A DNA stretch of 64,000 bases from Saccharopolyspora spinosa NRRL 18395 (GCF_000194155.1 NZ_GL877878.1:124001-188000); one strand, 5' to 3'. Positions 1-9,104 are shown, counted from the stretch's first letter. Notes: a model not told the origin generated them from the letters alone. Program-made: numbers and translations.

Positions 1-432
1 GACGGTGCCGCGCTGGCCCTGATCGGCGGCGAAGCCTTCGGCGAACGCACCGGACTACGCCCCCGCGCCCGGATCGTCGCCGCCGCTCTCAGCGGCGCCG
101 ACCCGACGATCATGCTGACCGGCCCCGGCCCGGCGGTGCGCAAGGCGCTGGGCAAGGCAGACCTGAGCATCGACCAGATCGACCTGATCGAGATCAACGA
201 GGCCTTCGCCGCGGTCCCGCTGAAGTTCATGAAGGAATTCGGCGTGAGTCACGACAAGGTCAACGTCAACGGCGGGGCCATCGCCTTGGGCCACCCGCTG
301 GGCGCCACCGGGGCGATGATCCTGGGCACCCTCATCGACGAGCTGGAACGCCGCAACCTGCGCTACGGCCTGGCGACGCTGTGCATCGGCGGCGGCATGG
401 GGATCGCCACTGTCGTCGAACGGATCGGCTGA
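1..432 (+). CDS. fadA: Acetyl-CoA C-acetyltransferase (thiolase), C-terminal part
   Basis: The reading frame is open from the first base, so the 5' part lies outside the window; 143 codons remain. The fragment carries the thiolase C-terminal signatures: NEAFA, then [15 protein letters not shown] with the active-site His, and CIGGGMG with the second catalytic Cys near the end. The enzyme cleaves 3-ketoacyl-CoA to acetyl-CoA plus a shortened acyl-CoA, the last step of beta-oxidation. Only 14 bases separate its stop from the FadB-type gene, so the two form the usual thiolase/multifunctional-protein operon and probably act as one trifunctional complex. The family call is secure; substrate chain length cannot be read from this piece. 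Confidence 0.95.
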   Translation, partial: DGAALALIGGEAFGERTGLRPRARIVAAALSGADPTIMLTGPGPAVRKALGKADLSIDQIDLIEINEAFAAVPLKFMKEFGVSHDKVNVNGGAIALGHPLGATGAMILGTLIDELERRNLRYGLATLCIGGGMGIATVVERIG

Positions 433-446
433 AGGACACATCACAC

Positions 447-2663
447 ATGAGCGAGCAGAACACCATCCGCTGGGAGTCCGACGCCGACGGCATCGTCGTG
501 CTGACCCTGGACGATCCGCAGCAGCAGGCCAACACCATGAACGAGCGCTACCAGCGCAGCATGGCGGAAACCGTGCAGCGCCTGGAGGACGAGCACGACA
601 ACATCACCGGCGTCGTCCTCACCTCCGCGAAGAGCACCTTCTTCGCCGGCGGTGACCTCCGCGAGTTGGTCCAGGCCCGGCCCGGCGACGCCGAACGGGT
701 CGCCGAGACCACCACCGGCGTCAAGCGGCAGCTGCGCCGCCTCGAAACCCTCGGCGTGCCGGTGGTCGCCGCGCTCAACGGCACCGCCCTCGGCGGCGGC
801 CTGGAGATCGCGCTGGCCTGCCACCACCGCATCGCGTTGAAGAACCCCAAGGCCCGCTTCGGGTTCCCCGAGGTCACCCTCGGCCTGCTGCCCGGCGCGG
901 GCGGCGTGGTCCGCACGGTCCGCCTGCTCGGCATCGCCGACGCGCTGCTCAACCTGCTGCTGCAGGGCCAGCGGCTGCGGCCCGAGAAGGCCGCGGAGAT
1001 CGGCATCATCGACGAGCTCGTCGACACGCCGGGACAGCTGCTGACCGCCGCAAAGGAATGGATCAAGGCCAACCCCGAGGCCGCACAGCCGTGGGACCGG
1101 CCCGGGCACAAGATTCCCGGTGGCACACCGTCGAACCCGAAGTTCGCCGCGAACCTCCCGGCCTTCCCCGCCAACCTCAGCAAGCAGCTCAAGGGCGCGC
1201 CGCTGCCGGCCCCGCGCAACATCCTGGCCGCCGCGGTGGAAGGCGCGCAGGTCGACTTCGACACCGCGCTCACCATCGAGGGCCGCTACTTCGTGGAACT
1301 GGTCTGCGGCCAGACCGCCAAGAACATGAGCAAGGCGTTCTTCTTCGACCTCCAGCACATCAACTCCGGCGGCAGCCGCCCAGCCGGTGAACCCGAGTGG
1401 CGGGCGAAGAAGGTCGCGGTGCTCGGCGGCGGCATGATGGGCGCCGGTATCGCCTACGTGTGCGCCAAGGCCGGTATGGAGGTCGTGCTCAAGGACATCT
1501 CGCTGGCCGCCGCCGAGAAGGGCAAGGACTACTCGGCGAAGCTGCTTGAGAAGGCCGTCGCCAAGGGCCGCTCGACGCAGGCCAAGGCCGACGAGCTGCT
1601 GGCCCGGATCGCTCCCACCGACCAGCTCGAACCGCTGGCCGGCTGCGAGCTGGTCATCGAGGCCGTCTTCGAGGACCCGAAGATCAAGCACCAAGTGTAC
1701 GCGGAGGTGCAGGACGTCGTCGAAGGCGACGCGCTGATCGCCTCCAACACCTCCACGCTGCCGATCACCGGCCTCGCCGAGGGCGTGCGCCGCCGCGAGG
1801 ACTTCATCGGCCTGCACTTCTTCTCCCCGGTCGACAAGATGCCGCTGGTGGAGATCATCTGCGGCGAGCACACCAGCGAGCGGGCCCTGGCGCGCGCGTT
1901 CGACGTCGTGCAGCAGATCAACAAGACGCCGATCGTGGTCAACGACAGCCGCGGCTTCTTCACCAGCCGCGTCATCGGCACCTTCGCCAACGAGGGCGTG
2001 TCGATGCTCGCCGAAGGCGTGCACCCGGTGTCCATCGAGCAGGCCTCGGCGCAGGCCGGGTTCCCGGCACCCGTCCTGCAGCTGTTCGACGAGCTGACCC
2101 TGACGCTGCCGCGCAAGATCCGCGACGAGACCAAGCGCGCCGTCGAGGCGGCCGGCGGAACCTGGAACCCGCACCCGGCAGAGCAGGTGCTCGACCGCAT
2201 GGTCGACGAATTCGACCGCAAGGGCCGTTCCAGCGGCGCCGGTTTCTACGACTACGTCGACGGCAAGCGGGCCGGGTTGTGGCCGGGGCTGGTCGAGCAC
2301 TTCGGCGGGGCCGAGCGGGATCCGGCCGAGGTGAACCTGACCGACCTCAAGGAGCGGATGCTGTTCGTGGAGGCGCTGGAAACCGTCAAGTGCCTCGACG
2401 AGGGCGTGCTGCGGTCGGTGCCGGACGCCAACATCGGATCGATCCTCGGCATCGGGTTCCCAGCCTGGACCGGCGGTGTCGTGCAGTACATGAACGGCTA
2501 CCCGGGCGGGCTGGCCGGATTCGTCGCGCGCGCCCGGGAACTGGCGGAACGCTACGGGCAGCGGTTCGAGCCGCCGGCCTCGCTGGTCCACCGGGCCGAG
2601 GCGGGGGAGCCGTTCGACCTCGGCGAACCCGACGCGGCAATCGTCTCCGCTACGGCGGCGTGA
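447..2663 (+). CDS. fadB: FadB-type 3-hydroxyacyl-CoA dehydrogenase / enoyl-CoA hydratase
   Basis: A 738-residue bifunctional beta-oxidation protein. The N-terminal crotonase domain (about residues 1-190) has the oxyanion-hole segment GTALGGGLEIALA near residue 113. A Rossmann NAD-binding motif, VLGGGMMGAG, begins near residue 325 and opens the 3-hydroxyacyl-CoA dehydrogenase half. SNTSTLPI (about 433) and GLHFFSPV (about 456, catalytic His) are typical. It hydrates enoyl-CoA and oxidises the resulting 3-hydroxyacyl-CoA in the cytoplasm, passing the product to the thiolase encoded just upstream. ATG at 447 was chosen because the protein then starts MSEQNTIRW directly ahead of the hydratase fold; the frame extends a little upstream but overlaps the thiolase gene. 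Confidence 0.95.
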   Translation: MSEQNTIRWESDADGIVVLTLDDPQQQANTMNERYQRSMAETVQRLEDEHDNITGVVLTSAKSTFFAGGDLRELVQARPGDAERVAETTTGVKRQLRRLETLGVPVVAALNGTALGGGLEIALACHHRIALKNPKARFGFPEVTLGLLPGAGGVVRTVRLLGIADALLNLLLQGQRLRPEKAAEIGIIDELVDTPGQLLTAAKEWIKANPEAAQPWDRPGHKIPGGTPSNPKFAANLPAFPANLSKQLKGAPLPAPRNILAAAVEGAQVDFDTALTIEGRYFVELVCGQTAKNMSKAFFFDLQHINSGGSRPAGEPEWRAKKVAVLGGGMMGAGIAYVCAKAGMEVVLKDISLAAAEKGKDYSAKLLEKAVAKGRSTQAKADELLARIAPTDQLEPLAGCELVIEAVFEDPKIKHQVYAEVQDVVEGDALIASNTSTLPITGLAEGVRRREDFIGLHFFSPVDKMPLVEIICGEHTSERALARAFDVVQQINKTPIVVNDSRGFFTSRVIGTFANEGVSMLAEGVHPVSIEQASAQAGFPAPVLQLFDELTLTLPRKIRDETKRAVEAAGGTWNPHPAEQVLDRMVDEFDRKGRSSGAGFYDYVDGKRAGLWPGLVEHFGGAERDPAEVNLTDLKERMLFVEALETVKCLDEGVLRSVPDANIGSILGIGFPAWTGGVVQYMNGYPGGLAGFVARARELAERYGQRFEPPASLVHRAEAGEPFDLGEPDAAIVSATAA

Positions 2664-3120
2664 TGCGCGAGCTGGCGTAGACGCCGAACTCGTCGAGCAG
2701 TTCCTCCTCCACCGGCAGCGCGGAGCGGGCCTGCTTGCCTCGGCGGCGACGACGGCCGTGGCCAACGCCCGGACGACCGAGGTGAACGCGGTCGGCGACC
2801 GCAGCACCGACACCCCGGTCGTGTCCAGGTAGAAGGCGTGGTCGGCGTCGCCAGCCAGGGGCGAGGCCGGGGTGTCGGTGAGCGCGACGAAGCAGTCCCG
2901 TCGCGGACGCGGCGCAGTTCGTCGGTGAGCATGCCGGGGTTCTGCGCCAGCGTCGCGACGTCGTCGCGCACCATGCCCAGCAGGAACATGGGGGAGAAGC
3001 ACTTCCGCAGCCCCGGCCGGTGCACGCGGGGACCGGAGCTGAGCGCGGTCACCGCCGTGCCCCAGCTCGGCCGGTCCACGCGGGGCAGGCTGCGTGCGAC
3101 GTTGGCCTGGTCGAAGGTGT
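2664..3120 (-). pseudogene. Decayed RpiR-type (SIS domain) transcriptional regulator
   Basis: Read on the minus strand, pieces of one protein are spread over different frames: SLPRVDRPSWGTAVTAL, then LGMVRDDVATLAQNPGM, then FVALTDTPASPLAGDADHAF, and finally EEELLDEFGVYASS running up to the fadB stop. Together these resemble the C-terminal SIS (sugar isomerase) half of RpiR/MurR regulators. No single frame spans them, there is no start or helix-turn-helix domain, and fadB abuts the 3' end, so this is a relic. The family is recalled from motif wording; a translated search would confirm it. Confidence 0.6.
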
Positions 3121-3317
3121 CCAAAGCCGATGTCATCGCGGGCATCCTCGTCGGCGAAGTGTTCGCGTTCGCCCTGGTCACCACCGGCCCCAGCGTCCTC
3201 TTCGGACTGAGCACCGGATTGGTTGCCGTGGCGCTGAACTGCGCCATCACCGTCGTCATCAGCTTGCTGACCGCAGCACCACGTCGGATCGCCGAATCCG
3301 AGCCGGTGTCCGGATAG
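3120..3317 (+). pseudogene. C-terminal relic of a sodium:solute symporter-like permease
   Basis: A 65-codon open stretch starts in frame with no usable start codon and encodes two hydrophobic spans, ILVGEVFAFALVTTGPSVLF and GLVAVALNCAITVVISLL, then a short charged tail and stop. The pattern is the last two membrane helices of an SSS-type transporter. It lies head to head with the regulator relic on the other strand, as if a regulator/transporter pair had been deleted from the middle. Family assignment is tentative. Confidence 0.45.
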
Positions 3318-3332
3318 GACGGAGGGAATCAG

Positions 3333-3515
3333 ATGCGTGCCAAGTTCACCGCAGCGCCCGTGCCGGACGCGATCGAATACCTGGGCCCCGCCGGGAACGC
3401 CGAGCGTTTTGCCAAGCGGGTGCACGAAGAAGCCGACGTTGTCGTGCTGCCGCAACCGTCGTGGGTCACCTACGCCGCGCAGGCAGCGCTCGCCGTGGGC
3501 GTCGATCGTTGCAGG
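3333..3515 (+). pseudogene. Truncated 5' end of an unidentified gene
   Basis: An ATG at 3333 follows a strong Shine-Dalgarno (GGAGGGAATCAG). About 59 residues look like a genuine N-terminus, ending AAQAALAVGVD. The frame then runs into the terminator and antisense of the next gene, so the homologous part stops near 3510. It probably was the gene downstream of the lost permease. I do not recognise the family. Confidence 0.4.
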
Positions 3516-3520
3516 AGGAC

Positions 3521-3556
3521 GAAAAAAGTGGCCCCGGAGCCAAATCCGGGGCCACT
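3521..3556 (-). terminator. Rho-independent terminator of the secreted-protein gene
   Basis: A perfect 11-bp stem (3528-3538 with 3545-3555, arm GTGGCCCCGGA) with a 6-base loop is followed, reading the minus strand, by a run of six T (3527-3522). It lies 16 bases past the stop of the minus-strand gene at 3572. Confidence 0.9.
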
Positions 3557-3571
3557 TGACCGGGTCGTCGA

Positions 3572-4405
3572 TCAGCGCAGCGCGCGGGCGACGCTGTCGA
3601 TCCTCGGGAGCTGCCCGGTGATCCGGTGCACCGGAGCCTGTGGGAGGCGACCGCTGGCCTGCCGGGTGAGGTCGTTCGACGCCGTGCCCAAGCCGCTGCT
3701 CAGCTCGGAGGTCACCGGAAGCTTGCCGACCGCTGGCAGGAGCCTCTCCGCCTGCGGCAGGGCGACCGGCTCACCGGGGCGCAGGTCGTTCTGCAGGACG
3801 GGAGCAACGGCACCGACCGGGTTGGCCAGCGGTTCCGTCTCATAGCCCTTGGCGGCGGTCAGGTCGATCGCGGTGTCCAGCGCCGACGTGCCCTGGTGGC
3901 CGGGCTCGCGCGGTCCGACCTCGGTGTCCAGCAAAGCGGCGTTCGGGACGCGTTCGGTGACGAAGCCGAGGTGGTTCGGGACCACCGAACCACCGACGAC
4001 CGGGCGGGTCTTGGTCATCTGCTCGACGCGGGTGGTCTCGGCGAAGACGTGCCCGAGCACCTGGTTCGGCTTGCCCGGGGCGAGCAGCGGGCGGCCGTCC
4101 CGCAATTCGCCGCCCATTCCGTGGGCAGTGGTCGTGATGTCCGCGCCCACCTTCTTGACCAGGTTTGGGGTGTTCACGTGCAGTTCGGTGTCCGCGCACG
4201 GAGCCTTGGCCGGGCCGTACCCGGGACCGTCCTGTATCTGGCAGGCGTTCAACGGGGCGAGGACCCCGATTTGGTCCGGAACGGACGACAGGTCCGGCTT
4301 CGGGAGGTCGGTGCTCTCCGCAGCGGCGGTGGCACCGGTCCCGACTGCGGCGAACCCCGCGGCCACAACGGCTGCCTTCACTGTGCGCGTGGTCCAGGGG
4401 CGCAA
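3572..4405 (-). CDS. Secreted protein of unknown function
   Basis: A 277-residue protein. TTG at 4405 is preferred because GGAGAACAAATC precedes it at the right spacing and the product then begins with a classic Sec signal peptide: charged RPWTTRTVK, a hydrophobic run AAVVAAGFAAVGTGATA, and an AAAE-type cleavage region near residue 27. The mature part is rich in Pro, Leu and Val, has two Cys (ACQIQ and APCAD) that could form a disulfide, and short degenerate segments such as LPAVGKL and LPQAPV. No enzyme motif is visible. It has its own terminator, so it is probably a single-gene unit whose promoter lies in 4406-4638. Export is well supported; function is unknown. Confidence 0.75.
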   Translation of the reverse strand: MRPWTTRTVKAAVVAAGFAAVGTGATAAAESTDLPKPDLSSVPDQIGVLAPLNACQIQDGPGYGPAKAPCADTELHVNTPNLVKKVGADITTTAHGMGGELRDGRPLLAPGKPNQVLGHVFAETTRVEQMTKTRPVVGGSVVPNHLGFVTERVPNAALLDTEVGPREPGHQGTSALDTAIDLTAAKGYETEPLANPVGAVAPVLQNDLRPGEPVALPQAERLLPAVGKLPVTSELSSGLGTASNDLTRQASGRLPQAPVHRITGQLPRIDSVARALR

Positions 4406-4638
4406 GATTTGTTCTCCTTGGGTCTGACGTGTTGGTACGGCTGACTCGGTATCGGAGACCCCTCCGCCGATCTTGAGCCCATACCCAACCCAACAGCCTG
4501 AACGAGTGAGTTTCACGCGGACTCACGGCGTTCACCGAGCGACGGAATCCCGCAAGCGGCCGCCTCGGGCCCGCGTCCGCTCCAAGGCGCGCCCGGGTGC
4601 GCGGTGGGTTTCCTGTGCGTGTCGGGTGGCCGGATGTG

Positions 4639-5250
4639 TCAGAGGTTCTGGGTGAGGCTGGGGGCGAACAGCTCCATCAGGTGGCTCGTGGCTTGCTCCG
4701 CGGTGATGTCCGGGCGGCGGTCTCGCCACATGGCGAGCCGCTCGCAGGCGCCGATGATCGCCTCCGCGAACGCCTCCAGCCGCACCGGATCGAGGTCTGG
4801 GCGCGCGGCCCCGAGCAGCCCGGAGGTGAGTTCCATCTGCTGCATCCGGATCGCTTCCAGTTCGGTGCTCACCGAGGCGCGCGGCACCGCGGACTCGTTG
4901 CGCAGCAGCGCCCAGGCCTGGGCGTGTTCGTCGCTGAACTTGAAGAAGGCCAGCAAGCAGTCGTGCAGCAACCGCTCGGGGGTGTCGGCGCCGGCAGCCG
5001 CGACCGTGGTGGCTTCCAGTAGTTCGCGCTTGGATCGCTGCAGACAGGCGAGCAGCAGCCCTTCCTTCGAACCGAAGTACTCGTAGAGCATCGGCTTGGA
5101 CAGGCCGACCCGCGCCGCGATGTCGTCCATCGACGTGCCCTGGTAGCCGTCGGTCGCGAACACCTGCTCGGCGACGGCGAGGATCTGCCGTTCCCGCACG
5201 GCTCGGGGCATCCGCTTGCGTCCGGTGGTCGGTGCCTGCTGCGTCTCCAC
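4639..5250 (-). CDS. TetR/AcrR family transcriptional regulator
   Basis: A 203-residue one-component regulator. The N-terminal DNA-binding domain (about 18-66) has the TetR signature: RERQILAVAEQVFATDGYQG, then TSMDDIAARVGLSKPMLYEY with the recognition helix ending YFGSKEGLL. The rest is a helical ligand-binding and dimerisation domain. It is transcribed divergently from the flavin monooxygenase gene, with 83 bases between starts holding two small palindromes. The simplest model is repression of the monooxygenase, and of itself, relieved by a hydrophobic substrate. The ligand cannot be inferred. Confidence 0.92.
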   Translation of the reverse strand: METQQAPTTGRKRMPRAVRERQILAVAEQVFATDGYQGTSMDDIAARVGLSKPMLYEYFGSKEGLLLACLQRSKRELLEATTVAAAGADTPERLLHDCLLAFFKFSDEHAQAWALLRNESAVPRASVSTELEAIRMQQMELTSGLLGAARPDLDPVRLEAFAEAIIGACERLAMWRDRRPDITAEQATSHLMELFAPSLTQNL

Positions 5251-5270
5251 GGAATCACCCTACCGCAAGT

Positions 5271-5301
5271 AACCTACTCATAGTAAGCTACTGTTGAGTA
5301 G
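5271..5301. promoter_or_regulatory. Candidate TetR operator between divergent genes
   Basis: Two adjacent dyads lie in the regulator/monooxygenase intergenic region: TACT-cat-AGTA at 5275-5285 and CTACT-gttg-AGTAG at 5288-5301. Their half-sites share the core CTACT/AGTAG, giving a repeated ACTA-type element suited to a TetR dimer pair. Protein binding is inferred from position only. Confidence 0.5.
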
Positions 5302-5333
5302 ATCAGTCGTGCCGGTGTCCGGAGGAGGGCCTG

Positions 5334-6830
5334 ATGGCGCAACGGCAAACTCGGGACCAGCGCAGTTACCAGACCAAGGTGATCATCGTCGGGACCGGTT
5401 TCTCCGGGCTCGGGATGGCGATCCGGCTCAAGCAAGCCGGGATCGACGACTTCATCGTGCTGGAGAAGGCCACCGACCTCGGCGGCACCTGGCGGGACAA
5501 CACCTATCCGGGCTGTGCCTGCGACGTGCCGTCCCTGATGTACTCCTTCTCGTTCGAGCAGAACCCGTCCTGGTCCCGGATGTTCGCCAGGCAGGGCGAG
5601 ATCTCCGGCTACCTGCAGCACTGCGCGGACAAATTCCAGGTGCGCGACCACATCCACTACGGCGTGGAGTTCACCGGCGCCGAATACGACGAGGACGACG
5701 GCACCTGGACGGTGTCCACCGCGGACGGAACCGAGTACTCCGGTCGGGCGCTGGTGTCCGGCGTCGGCGCCCTGCACATCCCGCGCTACCCGGACCTGCC
5801 CGGCGTGGAGCGCTTCGAGGGCGAGGTGTTCCACTCCGCCGAGTGGAACCACGACTACGACCTTGAGGACAAGCGGGTCGCCGTGATCGGCACCGGTGCC
5901 AGCGCCATCCAGTTCGTGCCGCGCATCGCCAAGACGGTCACCCAACTGCACCTGTTCCAGCGCACTCCGCCGTGGATCCAGCCGAAACCGGACCGGCTCA
6001 TCCCGGAGTCGGTGCAGCACCTGTTCCGCAACGCTCCGCTGGTCCAGCGGGCTGCCCGCGCGGCGCTGTACTGGGTGCTGGAAGCGCGCTACTTCGCGGT
6101 ATTCAACCGTCGCCTCGGCAAGATCGCCGAGCAACTGTCCAAGCGCTACATCCGCAAGGCCGTCAAAGACCCGAAGCTGCGCGCCGCGGTGACGCCGGAC
6201 TACGTCATGGGCTGCAAACGGATCCTGCTTTCCAGCGACTACTACCCGGCGCTGAACAGGTCCAATGTGGAAGTGGTGACCAGTGGCGTGGCCGAGGTCA
6301 GGCCGCGATCCGTGGTGACCGGCGACGGCCAGGAGCACCCGGTCGACGCGATCATCTACGGCACCGGCTTCCACGTCACCGACGCGTTCGACCACCTGAG
6401 CATCGTCGGCCGCGACGGACGCAAGCTGCAGGACACCTGGCGCAACGGCATGGAGGCATACCTCGGCATGACCGTCTCCGGCTTCCCGAACCTGTTCTTC
6501 CTGCTGGGGCCCAACACGGGGCTCGGCCACAACTCCGTGGTGTTCATGATCGAGTCACAGATCAACTACGTGCTCAGCTGCCTGCGGCCGATCTGCCGCG
6601 GCAAGCTGGGGCAGGTCGACGTGCGGCAGTCGGTGCAGGACTCCTTCAACTCCGAGATCCAGACCGCGCTCACCGACGCGGTGTGGTCGGCCGGTGGCTG
6701 CCGGAGCTGGTACCTCGACGAGAATGGCGTCAACCGCACGATCTGGCCCGGATTCACCTGGAAGTACTGGCTGCGAACCCGGAAGGTGGACCTGGCCGAC
6801 TACGAGACGGTAGCCCGTCAATCCCGTTGA
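5334..6830 (+). CDS. Flavin-dependent monooxygenase, Baeyer-Villiger type
   Basis: A 498-residue FAD/NADPH enzyme. An FAD Rossmann motif GTGFSGLG starts at residue 20, followed by DLGGTWRDNTYPGCACD, typical of class B monooxygenases. The Baeyer-Villiger fingerprint FxGxxxHxxxW is present as FEGEVFHSAEW (about 161-171), and a second NADPH-binding GTGASA lies near 186. Such enzymes convert ketones to esters or lactones using O2 and NADPH; some oxidise steroids or other hydrophobic ketones. The start is supported by GGAGGAGGGCCTG before ATG. Divergence from a TetR gene suggests substrate-inducible expression. The substrate is unknown. Confidence 0.93.
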   Translation: MAQRQTRDQRSYQTKVIIVGTGFSGLGMAIRLKQAGIDDFIVLEKATDLGGTWRDNTYPGCACDVPSLMYSFSFEQNPSWSRMFARQGEISGYLQHCADKFQVRDHIHYGVEFTGAEYDEDDGTWTVSTADGTEYSGRALVSGVGALHIPRYPDLPGVERFEGEVFHSAEWNHDYDLEDKRVAVIGTGASAIQFVPRIAKTVTQLHLFQRTPPWIQPKPDRLIPESVQHLFRNAPLVQRAARAALYWVLEARYFAVFNRRLGKIAEQLSKRYIRKAVKDPKLRAAVTPDYVMGCKRILLSSDYYPALNRSNVEVVTSGVAEVRPRSVVTGDGQEHPVDAIIYGTGFHVTDAFDHLSIVGRDGRKLQDTWRNGMEAYLGMTVSGFPNLFFLLGPNTGLGHNSVVFMIESQINYVLSCLRPICRGKLGQVDVRQSVQDSFNSEIQTALTDAVWSAGGCRSWYLDENGVNRTIWPGFTWKYWLRTRKVDLADYETVARQSR

Positions 6831-6913
6831 AGCTTCGCACGGGCGTTCGATATAGTGGTGGCGTCACTGTCTAGCAGCCCCAACCGGGGCTCACCCTTGA
6901 GCAAGGGGCGGCG

Positions 6914-7660
6914 ATGTCACCGCTGTCGTCCGACGAACTGCGCGAACTCCGCGAGGAACTGAGCGCCGGAACCACCCCGACGGTGTGGTTCACCGGTTCG
7001 GCCGTAGGAGTCCCGGAAGGCCGATCCGGCAAGGTCGTCGCGCTCGGCGAACCAGCCGAAGGCGACTTCATCCAGGTCCGCCCGGCCGGATCGAAGGACG
7101 TGCTGTCCTTCTCGGCCACCGAGGTCACGAAGATCAAGCCACCCCGCAAGAAAGCGGCACCACCCGAGCCCCCGGCGAAACGCCCGGCGAAACCCCCGGC
7201 GAAGCCGCGGACGGCCGACGCTCCACCGGCGAAGCCACCGGTGGAACGGGCGAAGGCGACTGCGGAGCAGGCGAAGCCAGCTGCTCCGGCGAAGCCCCGC
7301 GCCGCTGCGGCCTCGGCTCCCGCGCCGGGTGTCTCGGCGTCGGCGAAGCCGGCCGGGGCCGCGGTGGCACGCCGCAAGCCGCGGCAGGCGAAGCCGATCG
7401 GCGGAGCGACGGTGATGCTGACAGCTGACCAAGACGGTCAGTGGAGCGTCGAGGTCAGCACCGGCAAGAAGCGGGTGGTGCGCCCGACACCGGTCGCCGC
7501 GAACGCCGTCGCCCAAGCCGCGAAGGCGCTCCACGACGACGTCGCGGCAGCCGTGGAACCGCTGATCGACGCCGCCCGCGAACAGCAGCGCGCCCGCGTC
7601 GAGCAACTGCGCGCCGAACTCGCGGCGGCGCAGGCGGCGCTCGACGAACTGGGGTCCTGA
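6914..7660 (+). CDS. Hypothetical protein with Lys/Pro/Ala-rich linker
   Basis: A 248-residue cytoplasmic protein in three parts. Residues 1-75 form a compact beta-rich domain containing TPTVWFTGSAVGVPEG and VLSFSATEVTKI. Residues 76-160 are a low-complexity basic linker with repeated PAKPPAKP-like units. The C-terminal part carries another small beta segment (GQWSVEVSTGKKRVV) and a long amphipathic helix rich in Ala, Arg and Glu that could form a coiled coil. AGGGGCGGCG precedes the ATG. The linker is highly charged and could bind nucleic acid, but no catalytic motif is seen. It resembles conserved actinobacterial proteins of unknown function. Confidence 0.8.
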   Translation: MSPLSSDELRELREELSAGTTPTVWFTGSAVGVPEGRSGKVVALGEPAEGDFIQVRPAGSKDVLSFSATEVTKIKPPRKKAAPPEPPAKRPAKPPAKPRTADAPPAKPPVERAKATAEQAKPAAPAKPRAAAASAPAPGVSASAKPAGAAVARRKPRQAKPIGGATVMLTADQDGQWSVEVSTGKKRVVRPTPVAANAVAQAAKALHDDVAAAVEPLIDAAREQQRARVEQLRAELAAAQAALDELGS

Positions 7661-7947
7661 ATCCCGCCGCGCTGAGCCGGATTGCCACGTCCGAAGCTCG
7701 CCAGCATCGGTCCTCGTCCTCAGATCACTCATGTCAGGCAAGAAGCACGGTGGAGGGGCCGCCATCGGCAGCGCAGTGGTGGCCGCAACAGGAACGATTG
7801 CTCACTCCGCGACCACGGCTGCCAGGGCCAGTACGCGCATCCGGTTCATGGCCGAACTCCTCGCCGTCGAGTGACCGCCCAGCCGAAACGATCACGGCCA
7901 AAAGCCACAGTCGGCCATGAGCGGACATCTCGGACGCTTGGAGCCGG
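7661..7947. other. Intergenic stretch without a convincing gene
   Basis: About 290 bases. A 47-codon frame starts at 7731 but has no Shine-Dalgarno and a mixed third-position composition. No repeat or terminator is evident. Confidence 0.5.
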
Positions 7948-9100
7948 ATGGACAAAAGTTGTCCGCACGCCTATCAAGAACTGGTGCGAGTCTCGGAAGA
8001 ACCCCGCGTCAAGGACACAACAGCGTTGCAACACCGGTCTTTTCGGCTTCTACTGGTAGCGACCGTCGGCGGTTTTGCGGGATACGTGCTGCTGCTTCCG
8101 GTCGTCCCGCTGTGGGCGGTAACGGGCGGTGCTGGTGAGATTGCGGCCGGCGCGACCAACGCCGTCTTCATGCTGGTGACAGTGCTGACCCAGCTCGGCA
8201 TGCCGTGGCTGCTCAAACGCATCGACCACCGCATTGCTTTCGCCTCGGGCACGATGCTGATCGGATTGCCGACACCGTTGTACGCGCTGTCCAGCGACCT
8301 GTGGCTGCTGCTCGGGGTTTCCGGCCTGCGAGGAGTCGGCTTCGGCCTCCTCACGGTGACCGGTGCAGCGCTGGTGGCCGAGCTCGTACCCGCTGCGCAA
8401 CACGGCCGGGCGGCTGGGCTCTACGGGTTGTCGGTCGGCCTGCCGAACGTTCTGTTCCTCCCCGCTGGCGTGTGGTTGACGCAGCAGATCGGATTCGGCC
8501 CGCTGTTCTGGATCGCTGGCGCCCTGCCCGTGGCCGCCACCGCTGCCGTGCTGGGGATGTCGCGGGTGCGGGCCAAACCCGCGCAGCGCTCAGGCGCCTC
8601 CGCGTTCCCCCTCGCGCTGCTGCCGTCCTGGATCGTCATGAGCATTCCTGCCGCTGGCAGTCGCCGGGCCGGTGGCCCCAGCCGCGCTGATGGTCTTCGG
8701 CGCATCCACGATGCTGGGCCGGTGGGCAGCAGGACAGCTAGGTGACCGGCTCGGCCAGCGCCGCGTCCTGGTCCCCGCCGTGCTGATGGCAGGCCTGGGC
8801 ACGGGCCTGCTCGCGGTTGCGGCGTGGGGAGCCGCCCCGCTCGCCCTGCTCGGCGCCGCCGCCTTCGGAGCCGGGTTCGGTGCGGTGCAGAACATCACCC
8901 TGGTCGTGATGTTCGAACGAACCGAGTCCGGGGCCGCCAGCACCGCGTGGAACATCGCCTACGACGCGGGCCAAGGCCTCGGTGCCATCGGCTTCGGTGC
9001 CCTGGTCACCCTGTCCGGTTACCCGACGACCTTCGCGGTCGCGGCGATCCTCATCACCATCTGCCTCCCCTTGGCGACCAGAAGCCGCAGGCGGAGCTGA
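7948..9100 (+). pseudogene. MFS transporter, frameshifted in the middle
   Basis: Two open frames together give one major-facilitator exporter of about 380 residues. The first half (7948 to about 8645) holds roughly six helices, including FVGYVLLLPVV-type and GVSGLRGVGFGLLTVTGAAL segments. It ends LPSWIVMS. The second half continues in the +1 frame from about 8648 with AFLPLAVAGPVAPAALMVFG and the motif-A-like GRWAAGQLGDRLGQRR, to a stop at 9098-9100. The join lacks part of the seventh helix, so a short non-triplet deletion near 8645 is more likely than a single miscalled base. As it stands the gene should make only a truncated protein. Confidence 0.75.
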
Positions 9101-9104
9101 ACGA

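Noticed and set aside
441-3455. A 1004-codon open frame on the minus strand across fadB
   Set aside because: It is the mirror of the coding strand in GC-rich DNA. It shows no domain, is dominated by Arg, Gly, Asp and Leu, and crosses clearly conserved coding sequence on the other strand. Only its upstream end overlaps the regulator relic.
7731-7874. A 47-codon frame MSGKKHGGGAAIGSAVVAAT...
   Set aside because: No Shine-Dalgarno, third positions not GC-biased, no recognisable feature. Left as unsupported.
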